This document shows positions 35,146 through 42,692 of a stretch of 64,000 nt of DNA, in pieces. The first letter of the stretch is position 1; each line of letters opens with the position of its first letter. Source of the DNA: Gordonia sp049847105 (GTDB taxonomy: Bacteria > Actinomycetota > Actinomycetes > Mycobacteriales > Mycobacteriaceae); contig NZ_JBNCNS010000002.1 in the NCBI RefSeq assembly GCF_049847105.1, positions 744,001 to 808,000 of the forward strand, written 5' to 3'. The notes under the pieces were generated by a model that worked only from the letters and a program-made list of their open reading frames with translations, was not told the DNA's origin and made no database searches. The translations under genes and the position numbers were made by a program.

Positions 35146-35958
35146 GTGTCGCCACTTGATGCATTAGCCGACTGGCCGGTCGACCACGTGTCGGCCGTAG
35201 TTGTCACCGCGAACGGGGTCGTCGAGCAATTCGGCGACCCCGATCGTGTCTTCGAGCTCGCCTCGGTCACCAAACTCCTTGTGGCCGAGGCGGTTCTCAT
35301 CGCGGTGGAAGAAGGTGCCGTCGAACTCGACGATGCCGCCGGTCCGCCGGGGGCCACCGTCGCGCACCTGCTCGCCCACGCGTCGGGACTCGCCTTCGAC
35401 AGCCGCGAGGTCGCGGCGCCGGTGGCGACCCAGCGCATCTACTCGAGTGCGGGATTCGAGGTGCTCGCCGAGACGGTCGAGAACGTCACCGACATCGCTT
35501 TCGCCGACTACCTCGGTGAGGCGGTGTGCGAACCCCTCGGCCTGTTGTCGACGGAGTTGGCCGGGCCGGCCGGCCACGGGGCTCGATCGACCGCCGCCGA
35601 CCTGGGGCGCTTCGCCACCGAACTCCTGTCGCCGACTCTGCTGTCGACGGATCTGGCCGCTCGCGCGTCGTCGGTGGAGTTCCCTGGTCTCGACGGCTTC
35701 GTCCCGGGATACGGGAAACACCGCCCCAACGACTGGGGGCTGGGGTTCGAGATCCGGGCGGAGAAGAAGCCGCACTGGACCGGCACGCAGAACTCGCCGC
35801 CGACCTTCGGCCACTTCGGTCAGAGCGGCACATTCCTCTGGGTGGACCCGGTCCTCGCCACGGCATGTGTCGTGCTCACCGACCGTGCATTCGGTGCATG
35901 GGCCAAGCCGCTGTGGAGCGACTTCAACGACGCGGTCGTCGCCGAGTTGTCGCGGTGA
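35146..35958 (+). CDS. Serine beta-lactamase-like hydrolase
   Basis: A 270-aa class C beta-lactamase/penicillin-binding-fold protein without a signal peptide. The SxxK motif is SVTK near residue 41. A YSS at the YxN position lies in IYSSAGFEVLAE, and HFGQSGTF stands for the KTG/HxG motif. Cytoplasmic members are usually esterases or peptidases, not resistance enzymes. GTG 35146 follows TAGTGT by 8 bases, suggesting a leaderless mRNA; GTG 35134 is also possible. It lies between the dehydrogenase and DUF3145. Confidence 0.8.
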   Translation: MSPLDALADWPVDHVSAVVVTANGVVEQFGDPDRVFELASVTKLLVAEAVLIAVEEGAVELDDAAGPPGATVAHLLAHASGLAFDSREVAAPVATQRIYSSAGFEVLAETVENVTDIAFADYLGEAVCEPLGLLSTELAGPAGHGARSTAADLGRFATELLSPTLLSTDLAARASSVEFPGLDGFVPGYGKHRPNDWGLGFEIRAEKKPHWTGTQNSPPTFGHFGQSGTFLWVDPVLATACVVLTDRAFGAWAKPLWSDFNDAVVAELSR

Positions 35959-36094
35959 TCGAGAAACCTGAGAAAGCACTCCAGAAACTGGCGCAACACG
36001 GGCAACTTGAGGCACAATTAACCACACAAGTGTGATATCTGGTTTCCGAGGTGTGTTGGGGAAGACGTTCCTCGTCGAAACCGGAGGTGAAAAG

Positions 36095-36613
36095 GTGCGC
36101 AATCTGAGTCAGTTTGCGGACAGGACGACAGGAGTGGTGTACATCCACTCGGCGCCGGTGGCGCTATGCCCGCATGTCGAGTGGGCTCTGTCGTCGACCC
36201 TGAATGCGCGGGCCAACCTGAAGTGGTCCGCGCAAGAGGCCGACCCCGGTATGCAACGTGCCACCGTTGACTGGGCCGGCCCGGTCGGCACTGCCGCGCG
36301 CCTGGTGACGGCGCTGCGAGAGTGGTCGGCGTTGCGCTTCGAGGTGACCGAGAACGCCAGCGATGGCGTCGACGGCGAGCGCTTCAGCTACGTGCCCGGC
36401 CTCGGGCTGTGGCGTGGCTCCACGAGCGCGAACGGCGACGTCATGATCGGCGAGATGCAGTTGCGCGCGCTCATCGAATCCCAGCCCGACAGCGCCGGAC
36501 TCGCCGGCGAACTGGAGGCCGCACTCGGCACGGCATGGGACGACGCGCTGGAGTCGTACCGCATGGGCGGCGCCGGTGCAGAGGTGACCTGGCTCCAACA
36601 GCGCGTCGGATAG
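36095..36613 (+). CDS. DUF3145 family protein
   Basis: A 172-aa actinobacterial protein of unknown function. The family stretch is QFADRTTGVVYIHSAPVALC, then PHVEWALSSTL, LRFEVTENASDGVDGERFSY and GLGLWRGSTSANGDVMIGE. No membrane segment or catalytic motif is seen. GTG 36095 has GGAGG 7 bases upstream. Homologues lie beside the FAS-II genes in many actinobacteria, as here. A 12-bp hairpin follows its stop. Confidence 0.9.
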   Translation: MRNLSQFADRTTGVVYIHSAPVALCPHVEWALSSTLNARANLKWSAQEADPGMQRATVDWAGPVGTAARLVTALREWSALRFEVTENASDGVDGERFSYVPGLGLWRGSTSANGDVMIGEMQLRALIESQPDSAGLAGELEAALGTAWDDALESYRMGGAGAEVTWLQQRVG

Positions 36614-36647
36614 ACCCCTCGGCGGTACCACCCACCGCCGATACGAG

Positions 36648-36681
36648 ATTCGGCCCCGGTAGCGAACTGCCGGGGCCGAAT
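36648..36681 (+). terminator. Terminator hairpin after DUF3145
   Basis: Perfect 12-bp arms (ATTCGGCCCCGG and its complement) around a 10-base loop, 35 bases past the stop. No T-run follows. Confidence 0.7.
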
Positions 36682-36704
36682 TGCTGTGCTGTGTCGGTCG
36701 AAGG

Positions 36705-36918
36705 TCTCGATACGCGACTCCTTCGTCGCCGCTACTCGACCTGCGGAGGGGACGTGCTGCTCGACCGGCGGAGGGGTCGACGGGCGGAGGGGTCGACGGG
36801 CGGAGGGGTCGACGGGCGGAGGAAGCGCCCTGTTCGACCGGCGGTGGGTTCACGGCTGTCGAGACCTGTTCACGCTGATCGAGTAGGCACCGAGCCGTAG
36901 CGAGGCGTCGTATCGAGA
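36705..36918. mobile_element. Inverted-repeat intergenic element (MITE/REP-like)
   Basis: A 214-bp stretch bounded by TCTCGATACG and its exact complement CGTATCGAGA. Inside each end are further matching blocks (TACTCGA near 36733 on the left, TCGAGTA near 36879 on the right). The centre holds 16-bp tandem repeats. It lies between the convergent DUF3145 and accD6 genes. Similar TCTCGATACG...TACTCGACC palindromes recur between genes in Gordonia-type genomes as I recall. It encodes no protein of its own. Confidence 0.6.
36775..36822. repeat. Three perfect 16-bp tandem repeats
   Basis: GGTCGACGGGCGGAGG repeated three times without a mismatch. Degenerate copies flank both sides (CTCGACCGGCGGAGG upstream, TTCGACCGGCGGTGG downstream). 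Sixteen is not a multiple of three, so it is not coding. Confidence 0.9.
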
Positions 36919-36945
36919 TCGCCTCGCGTGCCGCGCGTCCGAAGG

Positions 36946-38397
36946 TCAGAGCGGGATGTTCTTGTGACGACCACGCCGTGCCGGTGCTGCCGCGAGCGCC
37001 TCGGCGATTCGGCTGCGGGTGGTCGCGGGGTCGATCACGTCGTCGACCACACCGATCGACTGGGCGCGGCCGAGACCACCGGCGATCGCCTCGTGCTCGA
37101 CCGTCAGACGATCGTGCAGGGCTTCCCGCTCGTCGTCCGGTGCGGCGGCGAGCGCCTTCTTGTGGAGGATGCCGACGGCCGCCTTGGCGCCCATCACGGC
37201 CACCTCCGAGCCCGGCCACGCGAAGACCGCCGTGGCGCCGAGGGCGCGCGCATTCATCGCGATGTACGCGCCGCCGTAGATTTTTCGCGTCACCAGCGTG
37301 ACACGGGGAACGGTGCATTCGGCGAAGGCGTGCAGCAGCTTGGCACCGCGACGCACCACGCCGTTCCATTCCTGGCCGACGCCGGGCAGGTAGCCGGGGA
37401 CGTCGGTGACGACGATCAGCGGGATACCGAAAGCGTCGCAGAGTCGGACGAATCGCGCGGCCTTCTCGGCGCTCTCCGAGTTCAGACAGCCGCCCATGCG
37501 GAGCGGGTTGTTGGCGATGACGCCGACGCTGCGCCCGGACAGCCTGCCGAATCCCACCACGATGTTCGGAGCCCACTTCGCCTGCAGCTCTTCGAAAGTG
37601 GAGATCTCGGTCTCGCCGTCGGCGGCCATCTGAGTGTCGAGCATCTGCTCGACGATCGGATGCACGTCGTAGGCGCGACGATTCGATTCGGGCAACAACG
37701 CCATGAGGTCGACGTCGCCGGCCTCGGCCTGCTCCCGGTTGAAGTGGCCCTGCCGGCTGAACGTCGACACGAGTCGGCGTGCGCGCCAGTATGCGTCCGG
37801 CTCGGAGTCGGCGATGATGTGGCACACGCCCGACTTCTTGCCGTGGGTGAGCGGACCACCGAGCGACTCCATGTCGACGGATTCGCCGGTGACGCTCTTG
37901 ACCACGTCGGGACCCGTGACGAACACGCGGCCCGCCGGGGCCATGATCACGACGTCGGTGAGTGCTGGTCCGTACGCGGCACCGCCGGCGGCGAAGCCGA
38001 CGACCACCGAGATCTGCGGCACGTAGCCGGAGGCGCGGACCATCGCCTCGAAGACCTGGCCGACCGCGTGGAGCGCCTCGACGCCCTCCGCGAGCCGGGC
38101 ACCACCGGAATGCCAGATGCCGATGACCGGCGTCTGCTCGGTGATGGCGGTGTCGATTGCGTTCACGATGTGAGCGCAACCCACCACACCCATGGCACCG
38201 CCCATCACGGTGCCATCGGTGCAATAAGAGACAGTGCGAACGCCGTTGACCGAGCCGATGGCGGCCTGCACACCCGACTTGTCGCGAGCGTGCAGGAGCG
38301 ACATCGTGCCTTCGTCGAAGAAGTTGGTCAGCCGGAGCAGCGGATCACGGGGATCCGCAGCTTCCTCATGGCCGGTGATGGGAGCCAATGTGGTCAT
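36946..38397 (-). CDS. accD6: Acyl-CoA (acetyl/propionyl) carboxylase beta subunit AccD6
   Basis: A 483-aa carboxyltransferase that makes malonyl-CoA for the FAS-II/mycolate pathway together with a biotinylated AccA subunit. The N-half has IWHSGGARLAEGVEAL and FAAGGAAYGPALTD with the Gly-Gly oxyanion hole. The C-half has TDVPGYLPGVGQEWNGVVRRGAKLL and KIYGGAYIAMNARALGA. It is the last gene of the mabR-fabD-acpM-kas-accD6 block and starts 29 bases after the kas stop. It corresponds to M. tuberculosis Rv2247. Confidence 0.94.
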   Translation of the reverse strand: MTTLAPITGHEEAADPRDPLLRLTNFFDEGTMSLLHARDKSGVQAAIGSVNGVRTVSYCTDGTVMGGAMGVVGCAHIVNAIDTAITEQTPVIGIWHSGGARLAEGVEALHAVGQVFEAMVRASGYVPQISVVVGFAAGGAAYGPALTDVVIMAPAGRVFVTGPDVVKSVTGESVDMESLGGPLTHGKKSGVCHIIADSEPDAYWRARRLVSTFSRQGHFNREQAEAGDVDLMALLPESNRRAYDVHPIVEQMLDTQMAADGETEISTFEELQAKWAPNIVVGFGRLSGRSVGVIANNPLRMGGCLNSESAEKAARFVRLCDAFGIPLIVVTDVPGYLPGVGQEWNGVVRRGAKLLHAFAECTVPRVTLVTRKIYGGAYIAMNARALGATAVFAWPGSEVAVMGAKAAVGILHKKALAAAPDDEREALHDRLTVEHEAIAGGLGRAQSIGVVDDVIDPATTRSRIAEALAAAPARRGRHKNIPL

Positions 38398-38426
38398 CGC
38401 TGTCTCCTGTGTGTCGGGGTGGTGTA

Positions 38427-39698
38427 TCAGTAGCGACCGAAGGTGAGCGCGACGTTGTGCCCACCGAATCCGAACGAGTTGTTCAACGCGTAGTCGATCT
38501 GCCCATAACGGGCTTCACCGTGAACTACGTCGAGGTCGCACTCCGGATCCTGGTTCTGCAGGTTGAGCGTGGGAGGGATGACACCCTCTTCGACGCTCTT
38601 GATGGTGAGCACGGACTCCAGCGCCCCGACTGCGCCGATGGAGTGCCCCAGCGCCGACTTGGGCGCGTACACCGCAGCATGCTGACCGACTGCCGCGTTG
38701 ATACCCGCCGCCTCGGCCGTGTCGCCGATGGGAGTCGACGTCGCATGTGCGTTGATGTGACTGATGTCGGCCTTGGTGAGGCCGGCCGTCTGGATCGCAC
38801 GGGTCATGGCACGGGCGTTCCCCTGTCCGCTTGGATCCGGTGCCACCAGATGGAAGCCATCCGAGGTGATACCGGCGCCGAGCAGGCGGGCGTGGATGTG
38901 TGCACCCCGTGCCTTGGCATGCTCTTCGCGCTCGATGATCATCATCGCCGCGCCCTCGCCGAACACGAAGCCGTCGCGATCCTTGTCGAACGGCCGTGAG
39001 GCACCCGCAGGGTCCTCGTTGCGCGTGCTCATCGCACGCATCATCGAGAACGCCGCGATCGGAATCGCGTCGATGTGACCCTCGACGCCACCGGTGACGA
39101 CCATGTCGGCGTCACCCATGACGATGTGTCGCCACGCATGTGCGATGGCCTCCGCACCCGACGAGCACGCCGAGACGGGGGTGATCACACCGGCACGCGC
39201 ACCGACATTGAGTCCGGTGACCGCGGCCGGGCCGTTCGGCATCGCCATCGAGACGGCCAGTGGCGAGACCTTGCGGTAGTTGCCCGACTGTTCGATCGCC
39301 TTGACGGCCTCGACCATCGCATCTCCGCCACCCTGACCGGTGCCCAAGACGACGGCCAGACGGTCGGGGTCGACCTCCGGCTCGCCTGCCTGGGCCCACA
39401 GGCGCTTGCTCATGACATGTGCGATGCGCTCGACGTAGGCCATGCGGCGTGCTTCGACGCGCGTCACTTCCTCGGACGGATCCTTGATCAGACGACCGCC
39501 GATGCGGCACGGCAGGTCGCCGTACTTGGTGACGAAGTCATCAGTCAGTTCACGGATGCCCGACTCACCCGCCACCAGCTTCTTCCACGTGGTGTCGAGA
39601 TCTTCGCCCAGCGAGGTGGTGGCCACCATGGAGGTGACCACCACGCTCGGGAAGTTCCCGCCCAGCGTTGAGTATTCGCGGAGGGATGGGGAGCTCAC
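38427..39698 (-). CDS. kasA: Beta-ketoacyl-ACP synthase of FAS-II (KasA/KasB type)
   Basis: A 423-aa condensing enzyme that extends meromycolate chains on AcpM. The Cys-His-His triad is visible: VSACSSGAEA near 170, INAHATSTPIGD near 310, and ALGHSIGAVG near 345. The C-terminus NNSFGFGGHNVAL is typical. GTG 39698 overlaps the acpM stop (GTGA). Only one kas gene sits here; M. tuberculosis has kasA and kasB in tandem. The assignment to A or B is by position only. Confidence 0.93.
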   Translation of the reverse strand: MSSPSLREYSTLGGNFPSVVVTSMVATTSLGEDLDTTWKKLVAGESGIRELTDDFVTKYGDLPCRIGGRLIKDPSEEVTRVEARRMAYVERIAHVMSKRLWAQAGEPEVDPDRLAVVLGTGQGGGDAMVEAVKAIEQSGNYRKVSPLAVSMAMPNGPAAVTGLNVGARAGVITPVSACSSGAEAIAHAWRHIVMGDADMVVTGGVEGHIDAIPIAAFSMMRAMSTRNEDPAGASRPFDKDRDGFVFGEGAAMMIIEREEHAKARGAHIHARLLGAGITSDGFHLVAPDPSGQGNARAMTRAIQTAGLTKADISHINAHATSTPIGDTAEAAGINAAVGQHAAVYAPKSALGHSIGAVGALESVLTIKSVEEGVIPPTLNLQNQDPECDLDVVHGEARYGQIDYALNNSFGFGGHNVALTFGRY

Positions 39699-40000
39699 GA
39701 GTTCTTGTCTGCCTCGACCTTGGCCTGGATGGCGGCAGCAGCCTCGGGGTTCTCCGTCTCGAGCTTCTGGATGTAGGAGACGGCGTCGCCGACGGTGCGG
39801 AGGCCGGCGAGATCCTCGTCGGGGATCTTCACGCCGTACTTGTCTTCGGTCTGCACGGCGATCTCCACCATCGACAGCGAGTCGATGTCGAGGTCGTCGA
39901 CGAACGACTTCTCCATGGTCACCTCGGACGGCTCGATGCCGGTGACTTCCTCGATGATCTCGGCGATGCCGGCGATGAGTTCTTCCTGGGTGGCAGCCAC
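39695..40000 (-). CDS. acpM: Meromycolate-extension acyl carrier protein AcpM
   Basis: A 101-aa acyl carrier protein. The phosphopantetheine Ser41 lies in DIDSLSMVEIA. The C-terminal extension past residue 80 (LETENPEAAAAIQAKVEADKN) distinguishes AcpM from housekeeping ACPs of about 80 aa. GTG 40000 has AAGGGAA upstream. The stop overlaps the kas start, which couples the two. Confidence 0.95.
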   Translation of the reverse strand: MAATQEELIAGIAEIIEEVTGIEPSEVTMEKSFVDDLDIDSLSMVEIAVQTEDKYGVKIPDEDLAGLRTVGDAVSYIQKLETENPEAAAAIQAKVEADKNS

Positions 40001-40124
40001 GATGTGGTTCCCTTCTTGGTTTGCTCTGTGATGTTCTCCGGAGCACTCACGAGCATCCCGCCCATGAGTGATTGGACAACCGGTGATCCGGTCTTCCGGG
40101 GGTCACGGCCTGTCGCCGTGACCG

Positions 40125-41033
40125 CTATCCAAGTTCGGTGATGTTGTCGAGGTTGTCGGGCATTTTCAGCGCCAGGGTCGGCGTGCCCTTCAACTCTCGT
40201 TTGGCAATGCCGACGAGCGTGCCCGCGGGCGGAAGCTCGACGACGGCAGTGGTGGCCTGCTCGCGCATGTACGCGGAACACAGGTCCCAGCGGACCGGTT
40301 TCGTCACCTGTCCCACTAGTCTTGTCAGCGCGTCGGCGCCATTCGTTACAGGTTGGCCATCGAAATTGGACAACAGCGTCCGACTGGGGTCTGCGGGCGT
40401 GATCTTTGCCGCGGCCGCGGCGACGGCCTCCTGCGCTGGGGCCATGAATCGAGTATGGAACGCTCCCGCGACTGCGAGCTTACGCGTGCGAGCCTTTTCC
40501 GGCGGGTTGGCGATGAGCTCGTCGATGGCGGCCACAGCGCCGGCCGCCACGATCTGGCCGGCGGCGTTGCGGTTGGCCGGGACGAGGTCGAGTTCGTCGA
40601 GGCGCGCGAGGACGGCGGATTCGTCGCCGCCGAGAACCGCGGCCATCGTGGTCGGTTCGAGTGCGCAGGCCTTGGCCATCTCGGCACCACGGATGGCGGC
40701 CAGTGACACGGCCTCGTCGCTGCTGATGACACCGGTGATGGCAGCGGCGGCGAGCTCACCGACGGAATGGCCCGCGACGATCGCATCGGCGGCCAGTTCC
40801 GAACGTCTCGCGAGTTCTTGGTACGCCAGCAGCGCCGACGCGACCACCAGCGGTTGGGTCACCGCGGTGTCGGTGATCTCGTCCGCGGTCGCGGTGGTGC
40901 CGAGGCGCTCGAGATCGAGGCCGGTCAGCTTCGACCATGTCGAGAGTTGGTCCCGGGCACCGGCAAGTTCCAACCACGGGGACAGCATCCCGGGTGTCTG
41001 TGAGCCCTGGCCGGGCGCAAGCATCGAAAGCAC
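40125..41033 (-). CDS. fabD: Malonyl-CoA:ACP transacylase FabD
   Basis: A 302-aa enzyme that loads malonyl groups onto AcpM. It starts LSMLAPGQGSQTPGM, has the nucleophile motif GHSVGE near 92, and has the partner histidine in GAFHTRFMAPA near 200. GTG 41033 is chosen by similarity; ATG 41024 is the alternative. It is the first gene of the FAS-II operon, 195 bases downstream of mabR, with its own candidate promoter in that gap. Confidence 0.95.
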   Translation of the reverse strand: MLSMLAPGQGSQTPGMLSPWLELAGARDQLSTWSKLTGLDLERLGTTATADEITDTAVTQPLVVASALLAYQELARRSELAADAIVAGHSVGELAAAAITGVISSDEAVSLAAIRGAEMAKACALEPTTMAAVLGGDESAVLARLDELDLVPANRNAAGQIVAAGAVAAIDELIANPPEKARTRKLAVAGAFHTRFMAPAQEAVAAAAAKITPADPSRTLLSNFDGQPVTNGADALTRLVGQVTKPVRWDLCSAYMREQATTAVVELPPAGTLVGIAKRELKGTPTLALKMPDNLDNITELG

Positions 41034-41099
41034 GTGACCAGAGAACACTGTCTGAGGGCACTTTGTGGGTGTCGAGGCCCATGAACCTTGTCGCAACCT

Positions 41100-41118
41100 T
41101 TTGTGGGGTTCCCACAAA
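41100..41118 (-). promoter_or_regulatory. Candidate MabR operator at the fabD promoter
   Basis: TTTGTGGG-GTT-CCCACAAA, a perfect 8-bp dyad about 70 bases upstream of fabD. A further TTTGTGGG half-site lies at 41062-41069 and TTTGA-N9-TCAAA at 41151-41169. TTAGAT on the minus strand (41128-41123) could be the -10, which would place the dyad over the transcription start. Binding by MabR is an inference from context. Confidence 0.5.
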
Positions 41119-41228
41119 CTTGATCTAACCCACACCTGGTTCGACACCACTTTGAGATGCGTTATCAAAACGTGTCCCAGGGAGTGTGATCAGCGGAAAC
41201 GTCGAAACCGGGCTGTGGCTGGTGTGGC

Positions 41229-42500
41229 TCATGTGGCCAATGAGTGCGTTTCGTTTTGGAAGTGTGTCAATCGACCAACAGTCGCCGCGACCCTCAGGAC
41301 GTAGCCGTCGCGAGGGTTAGTTGGATCACGTCCTGTGATTTCCGAAATTTTCTTCAGTCTGTAGCGAACCGTATTTGGATGGATATACAGAACGCGGGCG
41401 CAACTCTCGACCGATCCTCCAGAGTCGAGATAGGCCTCGAGGGTCGCGTTGAGGGTGCTGCCACCCTTCGCCAGCGGACGGACCAACGACTCGTTCAGTG
41501 CGGCCATCGCCGCCGTGTCGCCATTGAGCGCGCGCTCGGGAAGCAATTCGAGACTGTGGACCGGGCGCGGCGCGTTCGGCCAGCCGACCACTGCCGCGAT
41601 ACCGGACATCGCCTCGCTGGCGCTCGTGTGTGCGCTGCCCAGGTTCGGCATCGTCGGTCCGATCACCACCGGACCGTCGGCGAAATGGGTCAGCAACTCG
41701 GTGACGAACCGTTCGCCGGGTTTGACGGCTCCGCTGACGATGGCGACCAGGAAGGTGCCCTGGACCACCGAGAGCGCCGACCGGTCGAACTGTTTCGCGG
41801 TGTTGTGGATGGCGAGCGGCACCGAGACGTTCTGCTCCGGCGGCGGGGTCCCGACGATGATGGTGGCCGGTGCGTCGGAGTCCCAGTTGAGGGCAGCGGC
41901 CCGGGACGAGAGCTGCGGTCCGGTGTCACCGCGGACGACGGCGTCTACGACGAGCGCCTCGAGGCGGGAGTCCCAGGCGCCGCGCGACTCGGCGGCCGAG
42001 GCGTAGATCGAAGCGGCGGCGAACCCGATCTCGCGGCCGTAGCGCAGCACCGATTCGGTGAGCGCCCGGAGCTGAGCGTCGTTGCGGGCGAGTAGTGGGA
42101 GCCATTTCTCGAAGAACTCCATCGCCACGCGCACCATCTCGACGGTCTGCAGCAGCGTGATGCGTCGTGCGAGGTCCTGCGGGACCACCTGGAAGGCCTG
42201 GACGGTGAACTTGACGTTGCCCTCGGGGTCCTGAATCCACTCGACGAAGTTGACCACCGCCGTCTGGACGACCAGCTGAACGCTCGCGCGCTGGGCGGCG
42301 TCGAGGTCGGCGAAGTACGGGAGCTGGTCCTGCATCGAATGGACCGCCTCGGTGGCCAGTCGTCCGCTGTACTGCTTGACCCGTCGCAGCAGTGTGTCGG
42401 GGAGCGCATCGTGCACGGTGGCGGGTGCGGGGACGTGGGCTCCCCGCGCACCGAACACGTCGGCCGTCGCTGCCTCCTGGTTCACGCGTGCATCGCTCAC
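41229..42500 (-). CDS. mabR: PucR-type FAS-II regulator MabR
   Basis: A 423-aa regulator. The N-half is helical, the middle is a GGDEF-like/PucR core region, and the C-terminal HTH is LEAYLDSGGSVESCARVLYIHPNTVRYRLKKI. It corresponds by sequence type and position to Rv2242, reported as a mycolic-acid FAS-II regulator sensing acyl-CoA. GTG 42500. It is directly upstream of fabD on the same strand. The upstream 190 bases are GC-rich and contain the assembly gap, so its promoter may be incomplete here. Confidence 0.9.
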   Translation of the reverse strand: MSDARVNQEAATADVFGARGAHVPAPATVHDALPDTLLRRVKQYSGRLATEAVHSMQDQLPYFADLDAAQRASVQLVVQTAVVNFVEWIQDPEGNVKFTVQAFQVVPQDLARRITLLQTVEMVRVAMEFFEKWLPLLARNDAQLRALTESVLRYGREIGFAAASIYASAAESRGAWDSRLEALVVDAVVRGDTGPQLSSRAAALNWDSDAPATIIVGTPPPEQNVSVPLAIHNTAKQFDRSALSVVQGTFLVAIVSGAVKPGERFVTELLTHFADGPVVIGPTMPNLGSAHTSASEAMSGIAAVVGWPNAPRPVHSLELLPERALNGDTAAMAALNESLVRPLAKGGSTLNATLEAYLDSGGSVESCARVLYIHPNTVRYRLKKISEITGRDPTNPRDGYVLRVAATVGRLTHFQNETHSLAT

Positions 42501-42512
42501 CGTCTCAATCTA

Positions 42513-42677
42513 TGCCCATGCGTCGGGCCCACCCCCCCGGGGGAGGGGGCCCAGCGAGGGGCAAACTCGGGTTCTCGCGGCGGCACGGCCCGNNNNNNNN
42601 NNTCCACGCGCCCCCCGACAATCCCTCCCCCCCGGCGGCGCCCCCGTCCCCGGGCCGCGGCGCCCGACGCATGGGCA
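42513..42677. repeat. 16-bp inverted repeat flanking the assembly gap
   Basis: TGCCCATGCGTCGGGC at 42513-42528 and its exact complement at 42662-42677 enclose ~130 bases of homopolymer-rich GC DNA and the N run. It could be a real terminator for aceE or a joining artefact. Confidence 0.7.
42593..42602. other. Assembly gap (10 N)
   Basis: Ten unknown bases between mabR and aceE. The true gap length is not known. Confidence 0.99.
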
Positions 42678-42692
42678 AACGTGCGATTGCCG

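Noticed and set aside
35146..35958. Antibiotic-resistance beta-lactamase
   Set aside because: It has no signal peptide, a YSS instead of YxN and HFGQSG instead of KTG; a housekeeping esterase/peptidase role is more likely.
36775..36822. CRISPR array
   Set aside because: The units are head-to-tail without spacers and no cas genes are nearby.
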